A stretch of 64,000 nt of DNA from Patiria miniata (lineage: Eukaryota; Echinodermata; Asteroidea; Valvatida; Asterinidae): assembly GCF_015706575.1 (NCBI RefSeq), contig NW_024037076.1, forward strand, positions 9,644,777-9,708,776, in the 5' to 3' direction. A program made the translations under genes and the position numbers. Positions 26,101 through 38,715 of the stretch are shown here, one piece after another. Each line of letters opens with the position of its first letter. Position 1 is the stretch's first letter. The notes under the pieces are model-generated. The model worked only from the letters and a program-made list of their open reading frames with translations, made no database searches and was not told where the DNA came from.

Positions 26101-26599
26101 ACTTTTTTTCGGGCCCACTTAAACTCAATTGATTCTTTTCTTATCATGCCTTTTCCAAGTTTCTTGGGCATCCTTCCATTATTTGGCTGCCTCAGGACAG
26201 AAAAATTTGATCACCTGAAAGAAAAATTATCTCGAGTCAATCTGGCCAAGCAGTCAGTTGTTTATCTCCGGCTTCCTCGGCATAAATGACCGAAACTAAT
26301 TTGATTTCTCTTCTCAATCCTATCATAGGTTACTTCCAGCCAATAATGATCGGCCTATATCCACCAAAAACCATGTCTGTACACACAACAAATCAGCATA
26401 CTCCGAAAGATTGCGAATTTAAAATACTTTTCCAGTTTCCCCCTGATAAAATCGCACTCTCTTTTCACAACTCTTGTGCTTTATTATTATTATTATTTGT
26501 AAGCCTCGCGCGCCGCAGTTCCGAATGCTTTCACGCCTCGTCTCCCATTCTGTCACTATTGCGTGAAACCCGATGACATGGCACAGCACGAGGAAATTA
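23119..26599. other. Non-coding stretch with homopolymers
   Basis: No gene is visible. There is a poly-G run at about 24092-24108, a poly-C run at about 24619-24629, and T-rich runs at 23221-23250. A block at 24330-24660 has sentence-like low-copy repeat character (e.g. ACCAAGTTTCAACTGATTTT) but I cannot name it. Confidence 0.4.
24092..24108. repeat. Poly-G tract
   Basis: About 17 G in a row. The length is unreliable in most sequencing. Confidence 0.8.
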
Positions 26600-26760
26600 A
26601 CGGTCAATTGACGGTCGGTATATATATAGTGGCCGGTTGCCGTGGTTACACATCATTATTGCAGATGCGGTCGTTGCGAGAATAATATGTAGCCGGGGAC
26701 CCGCAAGAGTACAATAGCTGTGCTCACAGACGCACTTCGTGCCATGGGAGGAGGAGATGA
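26600..26760 (+). promoter_or_regulatory. Possible TATA promoter
   Basis: GGTATATATATAG at about 26617-26630 is followed at promoter-like spacing by CG-containing sequence, and an ATG in good context (gtgccATGG) lies at 26744-26746. The frame behind it is open for 78 codons but runs into a tandem repeat and has no known domain. This is weak support. Confidence 0.15.
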
Positions 26761-26820
26761 GTATTTTACGCTAAACAGCGTGAAGTACACGAATGCATGT
26801 ATGTTGAATTACAACAAAAG

Positions 26821-26875
26821 GCACACAGCAAGAGGCACACAGCAAGAGGCACACAGCAAAAGGCATACAGCAAAA
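26821..26875. repeat. 14-bp tandem repeat, four copies
   Basis: The unit gcacacagcaagag occurs at 26821, 26835, 26849 and 26863, with changes in the last two units. Confidence 0.85.
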
Positions 26876-27186
26876 TTCGCAAACAAATATCAGATCATTC
26901 AGACGGGAAGGCAGGAAACAAACCAAGGAAATCGACATAAACTGAAGCATTTCCTCCTCTCATGGAATACATCAAAATAATCATGCATGACTTTGTGTCT
27001 ATCTTCAATCGGAGCAACAGGAAAATACAAGCCCAGTAAAACTGGTCCCAGATAGCATAACATTGTATATTGAATCGATTCAGAATGGCTATTCAGTGGA
27101 AGTCAATACTTGTCTGCACCATACGTCGAATTAAGCCCATTCATAGGCATGACTGGGTAATCATATACAATAGCACTGCTCACGAG

Positions 27187-27322
27187 TGACAGTGAGTAGG
27201 GGAGTGAGTGAGTGAGTGGGTCGGGGAGTGAATCCGTGGGGGAGTCAGTCAGTCAGTCAGTCGGGGAGTCAGTCGGGGAGTCGGGGAGTCAGTCGGGGAG
27301 CGAGTCCGTCAGTGAGTTAGTC
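27187..27322. repeat. Degenerate (GAGT/CAGT)n tetranucleotide repeat
   Basis: GAGT, CAGT and GGGGAGT units fill about 135 bases. The Ser/Gly-rich open frame through it (27212-27439) is a by-product of the repeat. Confidence 0.85.
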
Positions 27323-28607
27323 AGATACACAGATGACACTTGGTCCCCATTGGTCACATTCGTGTCACATTCGACACGTCCGGTTTCGAATGACGCTTTA
27401 CGGCAAGGAGCATTTGATATTCCCAAGGTAAAAGATTAGCAAGAGCCAAAAGCTTTCAGCTAGTGACAAATTGATGAATCCCTCGTGGGGCTCATTCGCA
27501 TTTCCCAGACCCGGCCGTGATCCTATCAGTTATTACAACCCGGGGGCCTGGATTTTGTCGAATGGGCCAATTCCCAATTGGGTTTGAGCCTCTGAATACC
27601 CCATACCAGGAAACTGTTGTGCATTTCCTTACAGGTTGCCATGACAACGTCAACTGTCTTAGACCCATCTGTAATTCCATTTGAGGACTAAAGGGCTTCT
27701 GGAGCCGACACCTCGTGATTCCTTTCGCTCATCAAGAACATCTCAAAATGTCAGCAATTCATGAATAGTTTAATGGATACTGATAACCGACTGCAATCCC
27801 CAGGGACACCACTGACAGGGAAAGGAGAGCCGGGATATGATGAAGCATTAAACAGGAGCATTTCAGAACTGCCAATTGTACCAGTAGCAGCAAAGTAACA
27901 TAGAAGCAACCTCGTTACTGGAAATAACGCAAAAAAAATAGAACGTTTTATGAAATAGTAAAACCACATCATCATCCTCGCAGCAACAGAAACGGCAAAA
28001 ACGACTCAAATTGTGAACATTATTATGCTTGCTTCACATATTCCCGAATCAGTTGTGAATACAAGCAGAATAAACCAAGAATTGAAATTAGTTCCTGAAT
28101 CACCCCGGCAATTTTTAACATGTTCAAATTTGTCGGGGCGCTTCCTGATCTTTCACGATCTTCCACTGAACTAACAGAATCATCCCGAGGCAGCCAAGAA
28201 CCATCCCCGATTTACTCAAGAATTGCTATTCGTGACGATTCGGCTTAAGAACCGGGAATGTGTATTAGTCACGGCAGAGCCTGAACGTTCCCGAACGGTC
28301 TATTATTTCATGGATTCGTCAGTGAGCAAACACAATTTGATACAACGTGGTACAGTTGGTTATGTGTTAAAAAAAACCCCCAAATATCAGAAATACCTCA
28401 ACAGATATTAAAGGCATCAAGAAGAAGGAAAGTAGCTTTAACAGCAGCTACGGGTAGCAACACGTACAGCAAAAAGCAACAGCAACATACACATTTGGTC
28501 ACCGTATCATTATTTCTTTTGACACCACCAAGAATAGGTTAACTGCGACAGCAACAGTAGTAACAATACACCTTATTTACAATGAAGCCATTTTGGATGT
28601 GTTCCCT
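27323..28607. other. Non-coding stretch
   Basis: I see no gene or named repeat here. Confidence 0.4.
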
Positions 28608-28829
28608 GAATGTATTGTATACAAATTGTAAACTGTTGAATGGGATGGTGCCAGACTATTTATGCGTTCCAAGCATGGTTCAAAGCCTCAATATGGGGCA
28701 TGTTTAATCACCAATTTTAAATTATTCATCAGAGCAGACTGGTATTCACTTGTAATTAAATTTATGTTATTGCCTTCATTTCCACTCGCAAGTTCCAAAA
28801 TTAAGATTTTACCTACAATCCTGGCCAAA
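28608..28829 (-). mobile_element. Diverged copy of the 1153-1417 element
   Basis: The reverse complement matches the inside of 1153-1417: TTTTGGAACTTGCGA, GATGAATAATTTAAAAT, and the block CATAAATAGTCTGGCACCAT. The 20-bp ends are not preserved. Confidence 0.6.
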
Positions 28830-28842
28830 TCTCGCTGGGCCC

Positions 28843-28945
28843 CCACCCTCCCCCGGCCCCCGTTCAATGTTGTCTCTCATTGCGCGGTGTGTGCTCCATC
28901 CGCTGAAGAGACCAACATTGACCGGGGGAGCGGGGAGTTGGTGAC
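28843..28945. repeat. GC-rich inverted repeat
   Basis: CCGTTCAATGTTGTCTC (about 28859-28876) pairs with GAGACCAACATTGACCGG (about 28910-28928), flanked by C-rich and G-rich arms that can also pair. It is a hairpin of about 100 bp, probably a small MITE. Confidence 0.55.
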
Positions 28946-29187
28946 CGTTGGAGGCTAAGGTTATTTCCAAGTGTCCTAACCATTTTGGCTGGGATTGTAG
29001 CTTTCAATTTAATGTCCGACTCGTGGATAAAGCCTATTAGTAACAGCTGCTGCAGCAGCAACATATAAAAGCACTAAGAAGACCACTGGCCATTACAAAT
29101 GTAGAAACAACATCTGTGACAGTAACAACGACATGAGAACAAGTTTATGATGCTGCTACGCCCCACCTACAGCAATGCCCCCAATTA

Positions 29188-29690
29188 TACAGGGTGAGTA
29201 AAAAAAACCTGAAACCCAAATGTCGGGACTATTGTTTTAGTGACGTTCTGCATGTAGCACTTTCAAAATCTAGGATTTGAAAGCCCAATTCATAAACTTT
29301 GTTGTAGTACAAGAATCATTCAGATCACTCATGTACTTTTCAAGTTACGGAATTTTAAACACAACCACCGAAAGGTTCTGTCCACGGATCACAATAAAAG
29401 TTCAGTGTTCTTTCAGCAAAACAAAAACAAATCACATACGGATGTGTGAATTGTTTTCGTTTTGCTGACAGGATGCGCACCTTTTTGTGATCCGTGGACA
29501 GAACTTTAAAACGGTGGTTGTGTTTAAAATTCCGTAACTTAAAAAGTACATGAGGGATTTGAATGATTCTTATACTAAAAGAAAGCTTATGAATTGGGCT
29601 TTTATATCCTAGATTTTCAAAGTGCTACATGAAGAAATTCAATAAAACAATAGTCCCATTTGGGTTTTGGTTTTTTTTACTCACCCTGCA
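29188..29690. mobile_element. Complete foldback element, TACAGGGTGAG ends
   Basis: The arms are about 230 bp each and nearly identical in inverted order. The left arm begins TACAGGGTGAGTAAAAAA and the right ends TTTTTTACTCACCCTGCA. Shared blocks include GCACTTTCAAAATCTAG and ACGGAATTTTAAACACAACC. A TA at the left end fits Tc1/mariner-like targeting. There is no coding capacity. Partial copies lie at 18350-18583 and 41524-41839. Confidence 0.8.
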
Positions 29691-31510
29691 GTTGGGATCA
29701 TCCCAACTGTAGTTTGGACGGTACGATGCTATAGTTGGGGGGTAACAATAACACAACCACCACCAAGAAACAGCGATTACAACACTTACACCCGAGCAGC
29801 CAGAAGCAACATGAAACAGTAGTAGCTGGGGCAACTAAAGCCAACTTCCACCCCGTAATAAAACTAGGCTGTCATTTCTACTACGTACGCATCGATGTCG
29901 TCAATCATTCATATCAGACCCAAAAAATCCCAGGTCAGCATGACAGATTGTGCAGTTTTCGAACATCTATTATTTTTTCCGTCAATTCACTGAACTTTGA
30001 ATTCAATCCTCAAAGACGTTCTACAACCCACTTCCTGACATGTGGCACGGCCAGAATGAAGCTTTAGAGTTAATCATCATCTCGATGCGCCGGCTCTTTG
30101 AATGCATGGCTTGCCCGGGGTAAGATTATTTTTTCGTCCCTCCGCCACAGGTTGGATGGAAGCGGCCATCCATCAACCGCATCCATTAATGAATTTGGAT
30201 GACAAGAGCATTTGGGAATGCTAATTTGCCGCGCTACACGCTCCGTAGGGGGCTTGTTCAAGGATACATTTTGGTCATTAAGGCGATCGGTATTGGAGAT
30301 AATGAATTTTGTGGGTGTCATAGGATTATGATGAGCCTGATGATGACGAGCCAGTCACCGCATAAAAAAAACTACACCTCGTTTTTCTGAATACAAATTC
30401 AATTAAGGTAATATATAATATCCATCTACGTTATCAGCATCTACCGGTACGTGATCAGCATCAACCCATCTTTCTCTGCAGATGACGATGTTGAACGCAG
30501 TATCACATTTACAAATCATTTTTTTTGGGTCTTCAATGTTAATAGCTTCAATCACACAGGAATATCTTGTCCTTTTGAGACTTCATAAACTGACCATTTG
30601 GGAAACATTCATTGCGAAACTCCACAAGTATGTCTATATCTACATGTTCTACGCGAACCTATACGAGTAGTTTTAATCAGAGTGACATCACAGTAAACAA
30701 AATCTGCAAGAAATTGAGACACCTCGCGATACCTCATCATGCCATGGTAAATAATTATCAAATATGATGATATATATCATTACATATGCGATGTATATAC
30801 AATGTATCATGATATATAATCTTGAAAATAGGCCTCATATGAAATGTATCAAAATAATGATATATCACGTGATGCGATGTACAGCCAAACATGATAACTA
30901 TCATCTCACGAAATGACACCACATTTCATAATCGTATGTGATATCTATCTCTAAGACATGTTATATATTAATGTGACGTGTATGATTTCAATCGTACGAG
31001 TTATAACGTCGCCCGCTGGTATATCAGATTAGAGCTGGCCAGACGACCAGCCTGGCAAGCTCGTTTTGTCAAGTATAGTTGAAGACGTCTGCACAAGTAG
31101 TAAATGATTGTCCGTTAGTTTCAATACGCTGATCTATCATCCCACTGAGAAAAAAAAATCGTTATTGTTTTCATATTGTAACTCGACACGTCGAGTCCCT
31201 TGACGATCCTATTCGCTCTTTTGCGCAGAATAATCTAGGAACCAAACCGAGGTTACATACTCGTAAAACAGACTATTTCGCATCACTGTTTATAATTATA
31301 CGGAATAATCAATTCAAATAACGGAATTGCTAGCTGGCCTCTATTTTAACTCAAAAGTGCCCTGCGGTCAGATGTCATACCATGGGCACAAATGGCATAT
31401 CATATCAAATTATACCACATCATATCATATCAGTTACGAAAGAAATTTGATCCCGTTGTTGATTGTCCATACAACTACATTACATATTGTCATACCTCTG
31501 TCTTGAATAC
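29691..31510. other. Non-coding stretch, partly AT-rich
   Basis: No gene is visible. 30760-30990 is unusually rich in ATGATATATCAT-type words. This gives many small inverted repeats but no regular unit. Confidence 0.4.
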
Positions 31511-31600
31511 TGAATTTTCATTGGCCTAGAACGATCACGTGTTCAGTTTATAAAAACTCACGGTACACTCGCTGTGGGATATCACGTACGTGATATCCAA
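31511..31600 (+). promoter_or_regulatory. Promoter-like cluster with a perfect 22-bp palindrome
   Basis: In order: ATTGG (inverted CCAAT) at about 31520, the E-box CACGTG at about 31536, TTTATAAAAA at about 31549, and a perfect palindrome at 31577-31598 with half-site GGATATCACGT. The layout is that of a TATA promoter. The frame that follows (31590-31802, + strand, 70 codons, Arg-rich) shows no domain. ATTGG followed by ATCACGTG also occurs at about 59470-59497, so this may instead be a transposon end. Confidence 0.25.
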
Positions 31601-33042
31601 TAGGGAGTGTGCTATGACTTTGTGCGTACGGTACGTATGCATACGCGTACGAACGCGTTTCACACGTAAAACGCAGCGAATTTACAGACGATCCCGATCA
31701 GTTGTTTCGAGCACGCGACATGCATGTGAGTTGACGTTCGATTGTCATGATTCAGTGTTTACTGCTGTTTGTTTTCGTAACTTTTGGGATATGACGTTTT
31801 GAACACATCACACCAGTCAACAATTAATAAATAACGTGGAGAAACTATATTCAGCTAAAAAGGTTTCAAAATGTGTAAATGGTTCTCACCTACTCAACTT
31901 GTTGCCAGCAGCTCTTCAGGTTGTTTGTGCACCCGTATTTAGATCTAGGCAACTCCTTGATTCATGTAGAAGTCCCATTGCGACTACAGGCAGCAAATCA
32001 TGAATCCAGCTTTCGTGACCAAAGTGCGACGAAGTACTGCCACAACGGGAATTCCCACTGTCGATACAACTGTATCAGCCAATGTGTTCAAATCTCGAGT
32101 CATTAGACTCAGTACGTGCCGTTGTTTCCTACGACATTCCCACATCTGTACATGACACTGTATGTCGCACTATACTCATTCAGTGGCTCCGCGGAAGTGG
32201 CTGGAATATGGTTGGAAACACCTTTTGTATGTGATTCTGAAAATGATCCTTCACTTTCACGGTCACTTCGTCGCCTGTATGGAGTGCTTTTGTCAGTGAT
32301 GCCGCGGCTACTGTAGGTCTAGGTCAGAAGCTCCGTTCAACTGTGTGAGGGTGGTTCACCTTGACGGTATCGCAAGGCATGCAGCCTTGACTTTAGTATT
32401 TGCAGTGTGTGTTCGTTCTTCCCTGTTCTGCGCTCTTGCACAGTGTACATCTCTAGAAATAAAGAAAAACAAATGCTGCATTTAAAGAACCACTGGCGCA
32501 CACACTTGCGGCAAGGAGTTCATTCTACAGCACAACCCGGCTTCGTATGTGGGCATGGCAAATATGTATTCAGAGCATGCATGCATCTAAAGGTTTTCTG
32601 CGGCGAGTAAAATTCCTTTGATGAATAGAGCTACAGCCGAATAAATGGAGTAACATTCCCCCTTCTTAACTCAGAAATGCATTGATGTGACCGCCAGGAA
32701 CTGTACTGAGTTGTTAGGCTCGCTAACTCGGTTAAGCAGGCAGAGCTTTTATCCCTGCACAAATTGCTCGAGCTGTGTCCCAAATTTTGAACGTCAACCT
32801 TGAAGGGTTCGGCAAACACAAAGCAATCCTTCAGAACCTTTTGCCTTCGCATTTATCACTGGATAAAAGCAACATTCATCTCAGTGCATCACTTAATGTT
32901 ATTATCTGACAGAGGTACTTGTGGTGGTCGCCTTATTGTATATCTGATCCGTGCATTGCTGCGACCTACTAGCAGTTTAGGCATATGGCGGACACAATCA
33001 GAGGGCGCTATTTAAATAGGGTAAAGTTCGGTTTAAAGGTTG
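31601..33042. other. Non-coding stretch
   Basis: There is no gene or repeat that I can support. Confidence 0.4.
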
Positions 33043-33515
33043 CAGACTAGTAAATAAACTGCAATAGACTCCTGTGATAAATACCCCACTTCCAAAAAAT
33101 CAGGAAAAATACTCACAACTCTCCAAGGTGTTTGAGACACACATCAAATTAAAGCTTATTTCATCATCTGTCATTTTCTGTCCAATTCTGGGGGGTAAAC
33201 TGATGAATTTTGGGAGAAATTTCCATCCAAATGTGATCACCCCTAAAAGTAGTCCTGTGAAGCCCATCGCCATTTTGAAAAAAGGAAGCATAATTGTACC
33301 CTCCATTGCAAAATAGAGCAATTTAGGGCTTATTTTCATCCAAATTTCACAGAAATCAAAGCTCGCAGTCCTGTTCCCGGCTTCCACCCCTCTGTTTTAC
33401 GAACCCTCGAGTTCATGGCCCACAAAATACTCCAATAGCAGACAATTGGAGAGCATGCAAATCGTGATTTGACCGGTGTAGGCAATTTTGAGCCCATTTA
33501 TCGGCCTGCAACCAT
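33043..33515 (+). repeat. Dispersed repeat of about 470 bp, copy 1
   Basis: The copy aligns with 50020-50495 over its whole length and in the same orientation. Shared blocks include ATACTCACAACTCTCCAA, TTAAAGCTTATTTC, AGTAGTCCTGT, CCCATCGCCATTTTGAAAAA and GGCCTGCAACC. There are no long inverted ends and no coding frame shared by both copies. I do not recognise the family. Confidence 0.75.
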
Positions 33516-36500
33516 AAAAGAGTGTGTGCACTCCAAATAGCACTCTAATTATTGTGTCCACCATATCACAAAAAGGGTTATATGCAAGTTGTAGAGATAG
33601 TTAAGTCTTCGATCTTTTGCTCTCGACAATGACACTCTGGTGCATGGCAATCTTTGTGGTCACGTGGTAAGCTGAGGGGGTGCTTTTCACTGAAAATACG
33701 TCCCACCATGCCATTGAATCCTGAGCAAAATAACCCTCAAGTAACCACGTGCCCGGTATTATTATTAGTATTATTAATTTATTATTATCACGTATTAAGA
33801 CGGTGGTATCCATGTAACGGCCTATGATAATATATTCACCATTTTCAAGATCGCTGGTATCCGGCAGGCTCTTTCACAAAATGTTGGTGAAGTGTATGGG
33901 CAAAACATTTTGGGTGATTACCGTCACTACCAATGCATGTGAATCCCGTGGGCACGAGTTGACCCTGGTCACATTCTAACCAGATGACGCTGTTTGTGTT
34001 TTTATGTTGTGTTGTTTCTACGAGAAACTATAAACCCTGACCATAGATCTTCCCATAATATTGCTCCGCATTTTTTGTTGAATAATTAAGAGATGAGGGG
34101 TAACCAGGCTTTAGATGGGTGTTTAAATTTTATGCAGAGTTATGGTGCCTTATTAGACAAAAAAACAAAGACAAAAGGGGCAGACATCTTAAAGATGTTT
34201 TCTGTTTTGAAATACACATTTTCAAGGTTGTCGCAAAGACTTGCACTCACTGCAGGTGCACTAAATTGATTGCCGGCCTTCGCAGGATGCACGCGTTTTG
34301 AAATTGCATCTGCTCTTCAGTCCCAGCGTGCGATTAAAAAAAAACCAAATGTCTGGCGTTTGATATTTTTTTTCAAAGTGTATTATCAGCCTTCAACATG
34401 GCTCTCAATTGTTCATTTCTCAAGTTGATTATGTTTTATGTTGGTGTAAGATTATATTTGAAATTGACTAGAGCGGGATTTGAATCAACGACCTCCCTTT
34501 AAATTGAACATTATGATTTGTTTAAACTTGTTTTGCACTTTTATATCGCCAGCATTATGAAAAAAAATTGAATTGACTTTAATTAAACAGAATATGAAGC
34601 TGTAATCTTCTGACAATTCTCCTGACTTCACAGCATGCAGTTGAAACTTTAAAACAAATACTGAAAGAAGTATTGAACGCTTGTTAAATAATACTCAAGC
34701 CAAAAAAAACCCAGTTGTACAAATACTTTACGTATTCATTTTACAGCGCGGGACATTGGGTTTGCTATATAATATCGGTTTCGTTATATCTTGTTTCAAC
34801 ATTAGATAATCAATTTTTCTTTGTATGTGGACGTGAAGGTGAGGCGTGCGGTGACTGCAAAGCAGGGGTGGGTGGAAAGACACTGCATGAATGACACCTC
34901 TCAGAGGATGAAATATTGTTGAAAATGTAATACGACCTTGTCTGTCTCACTGGCTTTCTGAAGGCCAATTTCTCAATTTATAAGATCCTAGTTGAAGGGG
35001 GGAAGTGGATCAAAGAAAGAGTTCCGTGGAACGGCACTCGGCCCACCGAATCAATAAAGCTATACTCCCCCAGCTTCTGAGGGTTTTTGTTCCCGGGGAG
35101 GGAAAGCCGGCCACCCGCTGCCCCGGAACCGCGGCCCATCTTCCGCGATTCTGTGAAAACACAACTTTCTCACCGACGCCCTCTGAGGAGACGTGATGCA
35201 ATAATAGGGAACGAGTGCGGTGTTATTCTTGGGCTGAAAGTGATAGGCCGCGGTTTTCACGTGACAAATTACTACGGGCGTATTACACAAAGGACTGGAA
35301 TGGGATATCGGGTTCTGCCAATGAACTGGTACCAAGGGCATAGGGCTTTACTTGGAATAAAATCTGACCAACTTCTGTGCCCAGGGGCGAACTTGCAGGG
35401 TGTTTGGAAAAAAAGGTTACAATAGCATAGAGTTCAAGAATGTGACCATTGCGCATGCATGCGAGTATTTTCTTGCTATACAATGCATGACGCAGAGAGT
35501 TGGGCGCCCAAGGCATCACTTAAGCCGACTTTTTGTCGTTTTCCCAAGTCACCGTGCAAGGAAATAGCAAAAGATGGAACTTGAGTCAAATTTTACCTAC
35601 TCAAGTCAACTGCATATCAGCACTGGTTAACCACATGAGCTTGGCATGAGATGGTCTCTTCTATAATATCGGTAACTCCTTTGGTTAACTCATTTTAGAG
35701 ACAGCCACCTATTTTTGCTTCGTAATTTTATATCCCTTCAACTGAAACCCCAAATAACTGTCTTAACACATGCACCAGGTCGTCAGACGATTTTGATATT
35801 ATTTGCAATGTTTGCCCATTTTTCAAAATTAATTATGTATTATGGTATTGTCTAATCCGCCAACTCTCATCATGTTCTCAAACAGACTTGCCTATGCCTA
35901 CAATTACATTTTAGTTTTTACGCAGTTATTAACATCACTTATCCACGAAATAGAGGCGTCATATTTCTTAGTTTCAGTCAACAGTGTCCTTAATTTGAGA
36001 AAAAATCTTAACGCAATCAATATAGACCATGTGCCCTGTGACGTCATGCTGACAGGCAACCGCCGGACAACCAACTTCGTCCCCAGGGTGTCGAGCAGTA
36101 CGCGCCCACCACTACCTGCTCTCTCACCCTGGTATTGGATCATTTGCATGTGCAAGATTTTTGAACACGTATGCAAATTAGGGGTAGTCTGGTGCCTACC
36201 TGTGCGTTACATTTGCGTTTGTTTTTGTATGCGGTGTCTGGGGTAAAAACAGAATCAATTCGTCGCAGCGCGAGCATGGCGTGAGTTACGAAAACATGAT
36301 TTCATTTTAATTAAACTGTTACGATCTTAACGAGACAACATGCAGTATCACATTTCATATTAATATTAACAAACTGGAAAGGAAATGAATATTTTCGAGA
36401 AGGCGTGGACGAATGATCGCGAAAACACGTACTGCACGTTGTGAATAACAACACCAAGTACACGATATAAATCTATTTCTAGCCAATAGGAAGCTTCCTA

Positions 36501-37788
36501 TCCAGGGTTTACTATTGAAAACAACGTTGGAAATAAAGTAAGCACTGGGGACGAGGTTGCCGGACAACCCGAACATTTAAGCACATTTGCAAGTTGGTTG
36601 GCCCACATTTTAAAGGGAATGTACAACGTTTGCTTTTGCTGCAATTTTCTGAATAAATGGATTTGGAGGATTAATATGTTATAGAAAATATTGCTGAAAT
36701 GACTTGTTTCACGTTTTGGGCTTGTATGTGCTGGAAAAAAACCCAAAAAGCAATCATGTTCTTGTAGTCTGGTTCCCTGACCCCACGAAGATGAAACGGA
36801 GCAATAGACTTTGGGGAATTGTAAGGTCAGAGAATCAGTCTAGCTAGCAGGCTTGTACTCCTTCACAGGTTGCAAAGTAACGCGGAATAACTACAATGTA
36901 ATTATGAAAAATTATGAGCAGTTTTTGAGAAAAAAAGCCAGTTTTCTCGAACGATGGTCGGTCGACCAGCGTTGGAAAAATACAATTTTCTCTTGAAAAT
37001 GGCAGCACATCGGGAGCCACGATTTTACAGGATGCTTTAGACTGTCACCCCCAAACAAACCAGTAAAGTATTTCGTGATAATTTGATCTTTTCGTTTTGT
37101 GATGTTTGCAAATGTTGTATCTTCCCTCAGTTCAAGATGTCAACAACTTTAAAACATTCACATTTCAAGAGATAGAAGCCTACGTGAGCATGCAGTGAGA
37201 AAGAGAATGGTTTGCTATAAGTTTCCATCATATGACCATAATTGTGTCACATGGTCTACACTAAAAATGAAAACATTACGTGTGACGTCATGCGCATGCA
37301 TCGACTTCGAAAGCCGCTGGATGCGTGCTACACTTTTTAAGTGAACTTTTGAGGAAACGCACCCTCGTCCCCGTAGCGTCGAGCATGCAGTACACTACAA
37401 TAGCTGCTCCGTCTCCAGGTTGAATGTATGGGAACGAGGTTGGAGGGAACCAGAATAGTGACGAAAACACTTTATTAGATCACATACCTTATTGTTATAG
37501 CGCCCTCATGTTGTCCACCATGCACTATACATGGTCATAGAAACCATTCTATCAGAGTGGGCAGCTGAAACAATACTGACTGCAACATAAAACAAAAATG
37601 GTGTGTTATACTCAAGGGGCTCGATCTGTACCTGGCATGTGGTTTGAATAAACAAGATACTTATGTTCACGCTGCATTCAGTGGTGAGCTTGGGAGGAAA
37701 TGAAAAATCCACGAAATAATTGGCAGAGGGTATGGGCAGGGCCCCAGAGCAGTAGTATGTTTGTATGAATTTGCCTTTAAAGGCACCC
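33516..37788. other. Non-coding stretch with a SINE fragment
   Basis: No supported gene. 33762-33790 is ATT-rich. 34460-34510 is a SINE fragment. 35842-36246 (+) is open for 134 codons but has no recognisable feature, and the TATAGACC transposon end lies inside it at about 36024. The gggaacgaggttgg motif is at 37430-37443 and a variant at 36547-36560. Confidence 0.4.
34460..34510 (-). mobile_element. SINE fragment (tRNA box B region)
   Basis: The minus strand reads GGTCGTTGATTCAAATCCCG, a box B-like region followed by CTCTAGTCAATTT. There is no box A and no core, so this is a fragment. Confidence 0.4.
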
Positions 37789-38370
37789 TTAAAGGGCCCA
37801 TGCAATGTATCTTTTGTAACGCAATCCTTGGAATTGCACTTTTGTGTCCCATTTAACCCTATTTTTATTAATTTTTTTGTGCCATTTTCAAGGGTGTTTT
37901 GATGCCTTTTTGGTTTTCATGCTAACACAAATTTCTTTATTCATGAGCAAGTGTGTGATATCATTCACAGGCAGAAACTTCAATGTTACAGCTATTTCAG
38001 CACCAAAAGTTGCCAGAATTTTGGATATTTCGCTGTTGTAAATTTTCTTTTCTTTGGTGATTCGTTGTTGTGTCTGTACATGGCAGTATAGCAAGCGAGC
38101 AAACTTTTCTCATAAATATTTTAATAAGCATTTCTTTTTAGTCCACAATTGGAACAGAAAACCACAAAACTAAACAGTGTCTTCCTGAAATGACATCACA
38201 GCAACATCGCCCTTAGTTGTCCGTAAAAGCATGACAAATATTGTAAATGTTTAAAGAAAAGCACGTTTCAATAAATTAACCCAAAAGCGATGTCAAATAT
38301 TTTTCATACATTGAAGAGGAATAGAAAGTTACACACAAAATATGTTCCTAAGAAACTATTCACCTTTTAA
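37789..38370 (+). mobile_element. TTAA-flanked non-autonomous element, copy 1
   Basis: It begins TTAAAGGGCCCATGCAATG and ends CACCTTTTAA. It aligns over nearly all its 582 bp with the reverse complement of 42882-43474. Shared blocks include GCCATTTTCAA, TTCATGAGCAA, GATTCGTTGTTGTGTC, CTTCCTGAAATGACATCAC and the GTTCCTAAGAAA block near the end. TTAA at both ends fits piggyBac-type insertion. It has no coding frame of its own. Confidence 0.7.
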
Positions 38371-38683
38371 AAAACACTTTTTTTTTGTTCTGTGTAAACC
38401 TTTAGATGTAAAACAAAAACACATCTTTATGGTAAAATCTCAGGTATTCCAGATTTCAAAAGATTTCTTTAAAAAATGAGAACAGGAACTAAATCCTGAC
38501 AAAAAAATCCTGAAATAGGAAAAAAATCCCTACAAATCTCCTGAAAACAAAAAATAACCAGGAAAACAATTCTGACTAAAACCTCATAAAATCCTGACCA
38601 ATCTCACGGCCTGGACAGTATTTATTCCCTACAATTAATAAATCTCGCTCGTGCAACTTCATCGCCTTCACTAGTGCAGTACA

Positions 38684-38715
38684 ACCATGGAGGTAGGAAT
38701 TCCTACCTCCATGGT
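38684..38715. repeat. Perfect 32-bp palindrome
   Basis: The half-site is ACCATGGAGGTAGGAA, centred on an EcoRI-like GAATTC. The half-site also occurs, with small changes, singly at about 41457 (CCATGGAGGAAGGAATTC) and 40480 (CATGGAGGAAGGAAA). It may be two transposon ends joined head to head. Confidence 0.85.

Noticed and set aside
27212-27439. Ser/Gly-rich open frame
   Set aside because: It is produced by the GAGT/CAGT microsatellite.
30760-30990. AT-rich block with many ATGATATATCAT words, possible origin or satellite
   Set aside because: There is no regular period and no long inverted arm, so low-complexity composition explains it.
35842-36246. Open frame of 134 codons (+)
   Set aside because: It overlaps the TATAGACC transposon end near 36024, and the translation resembles no protein family I know.
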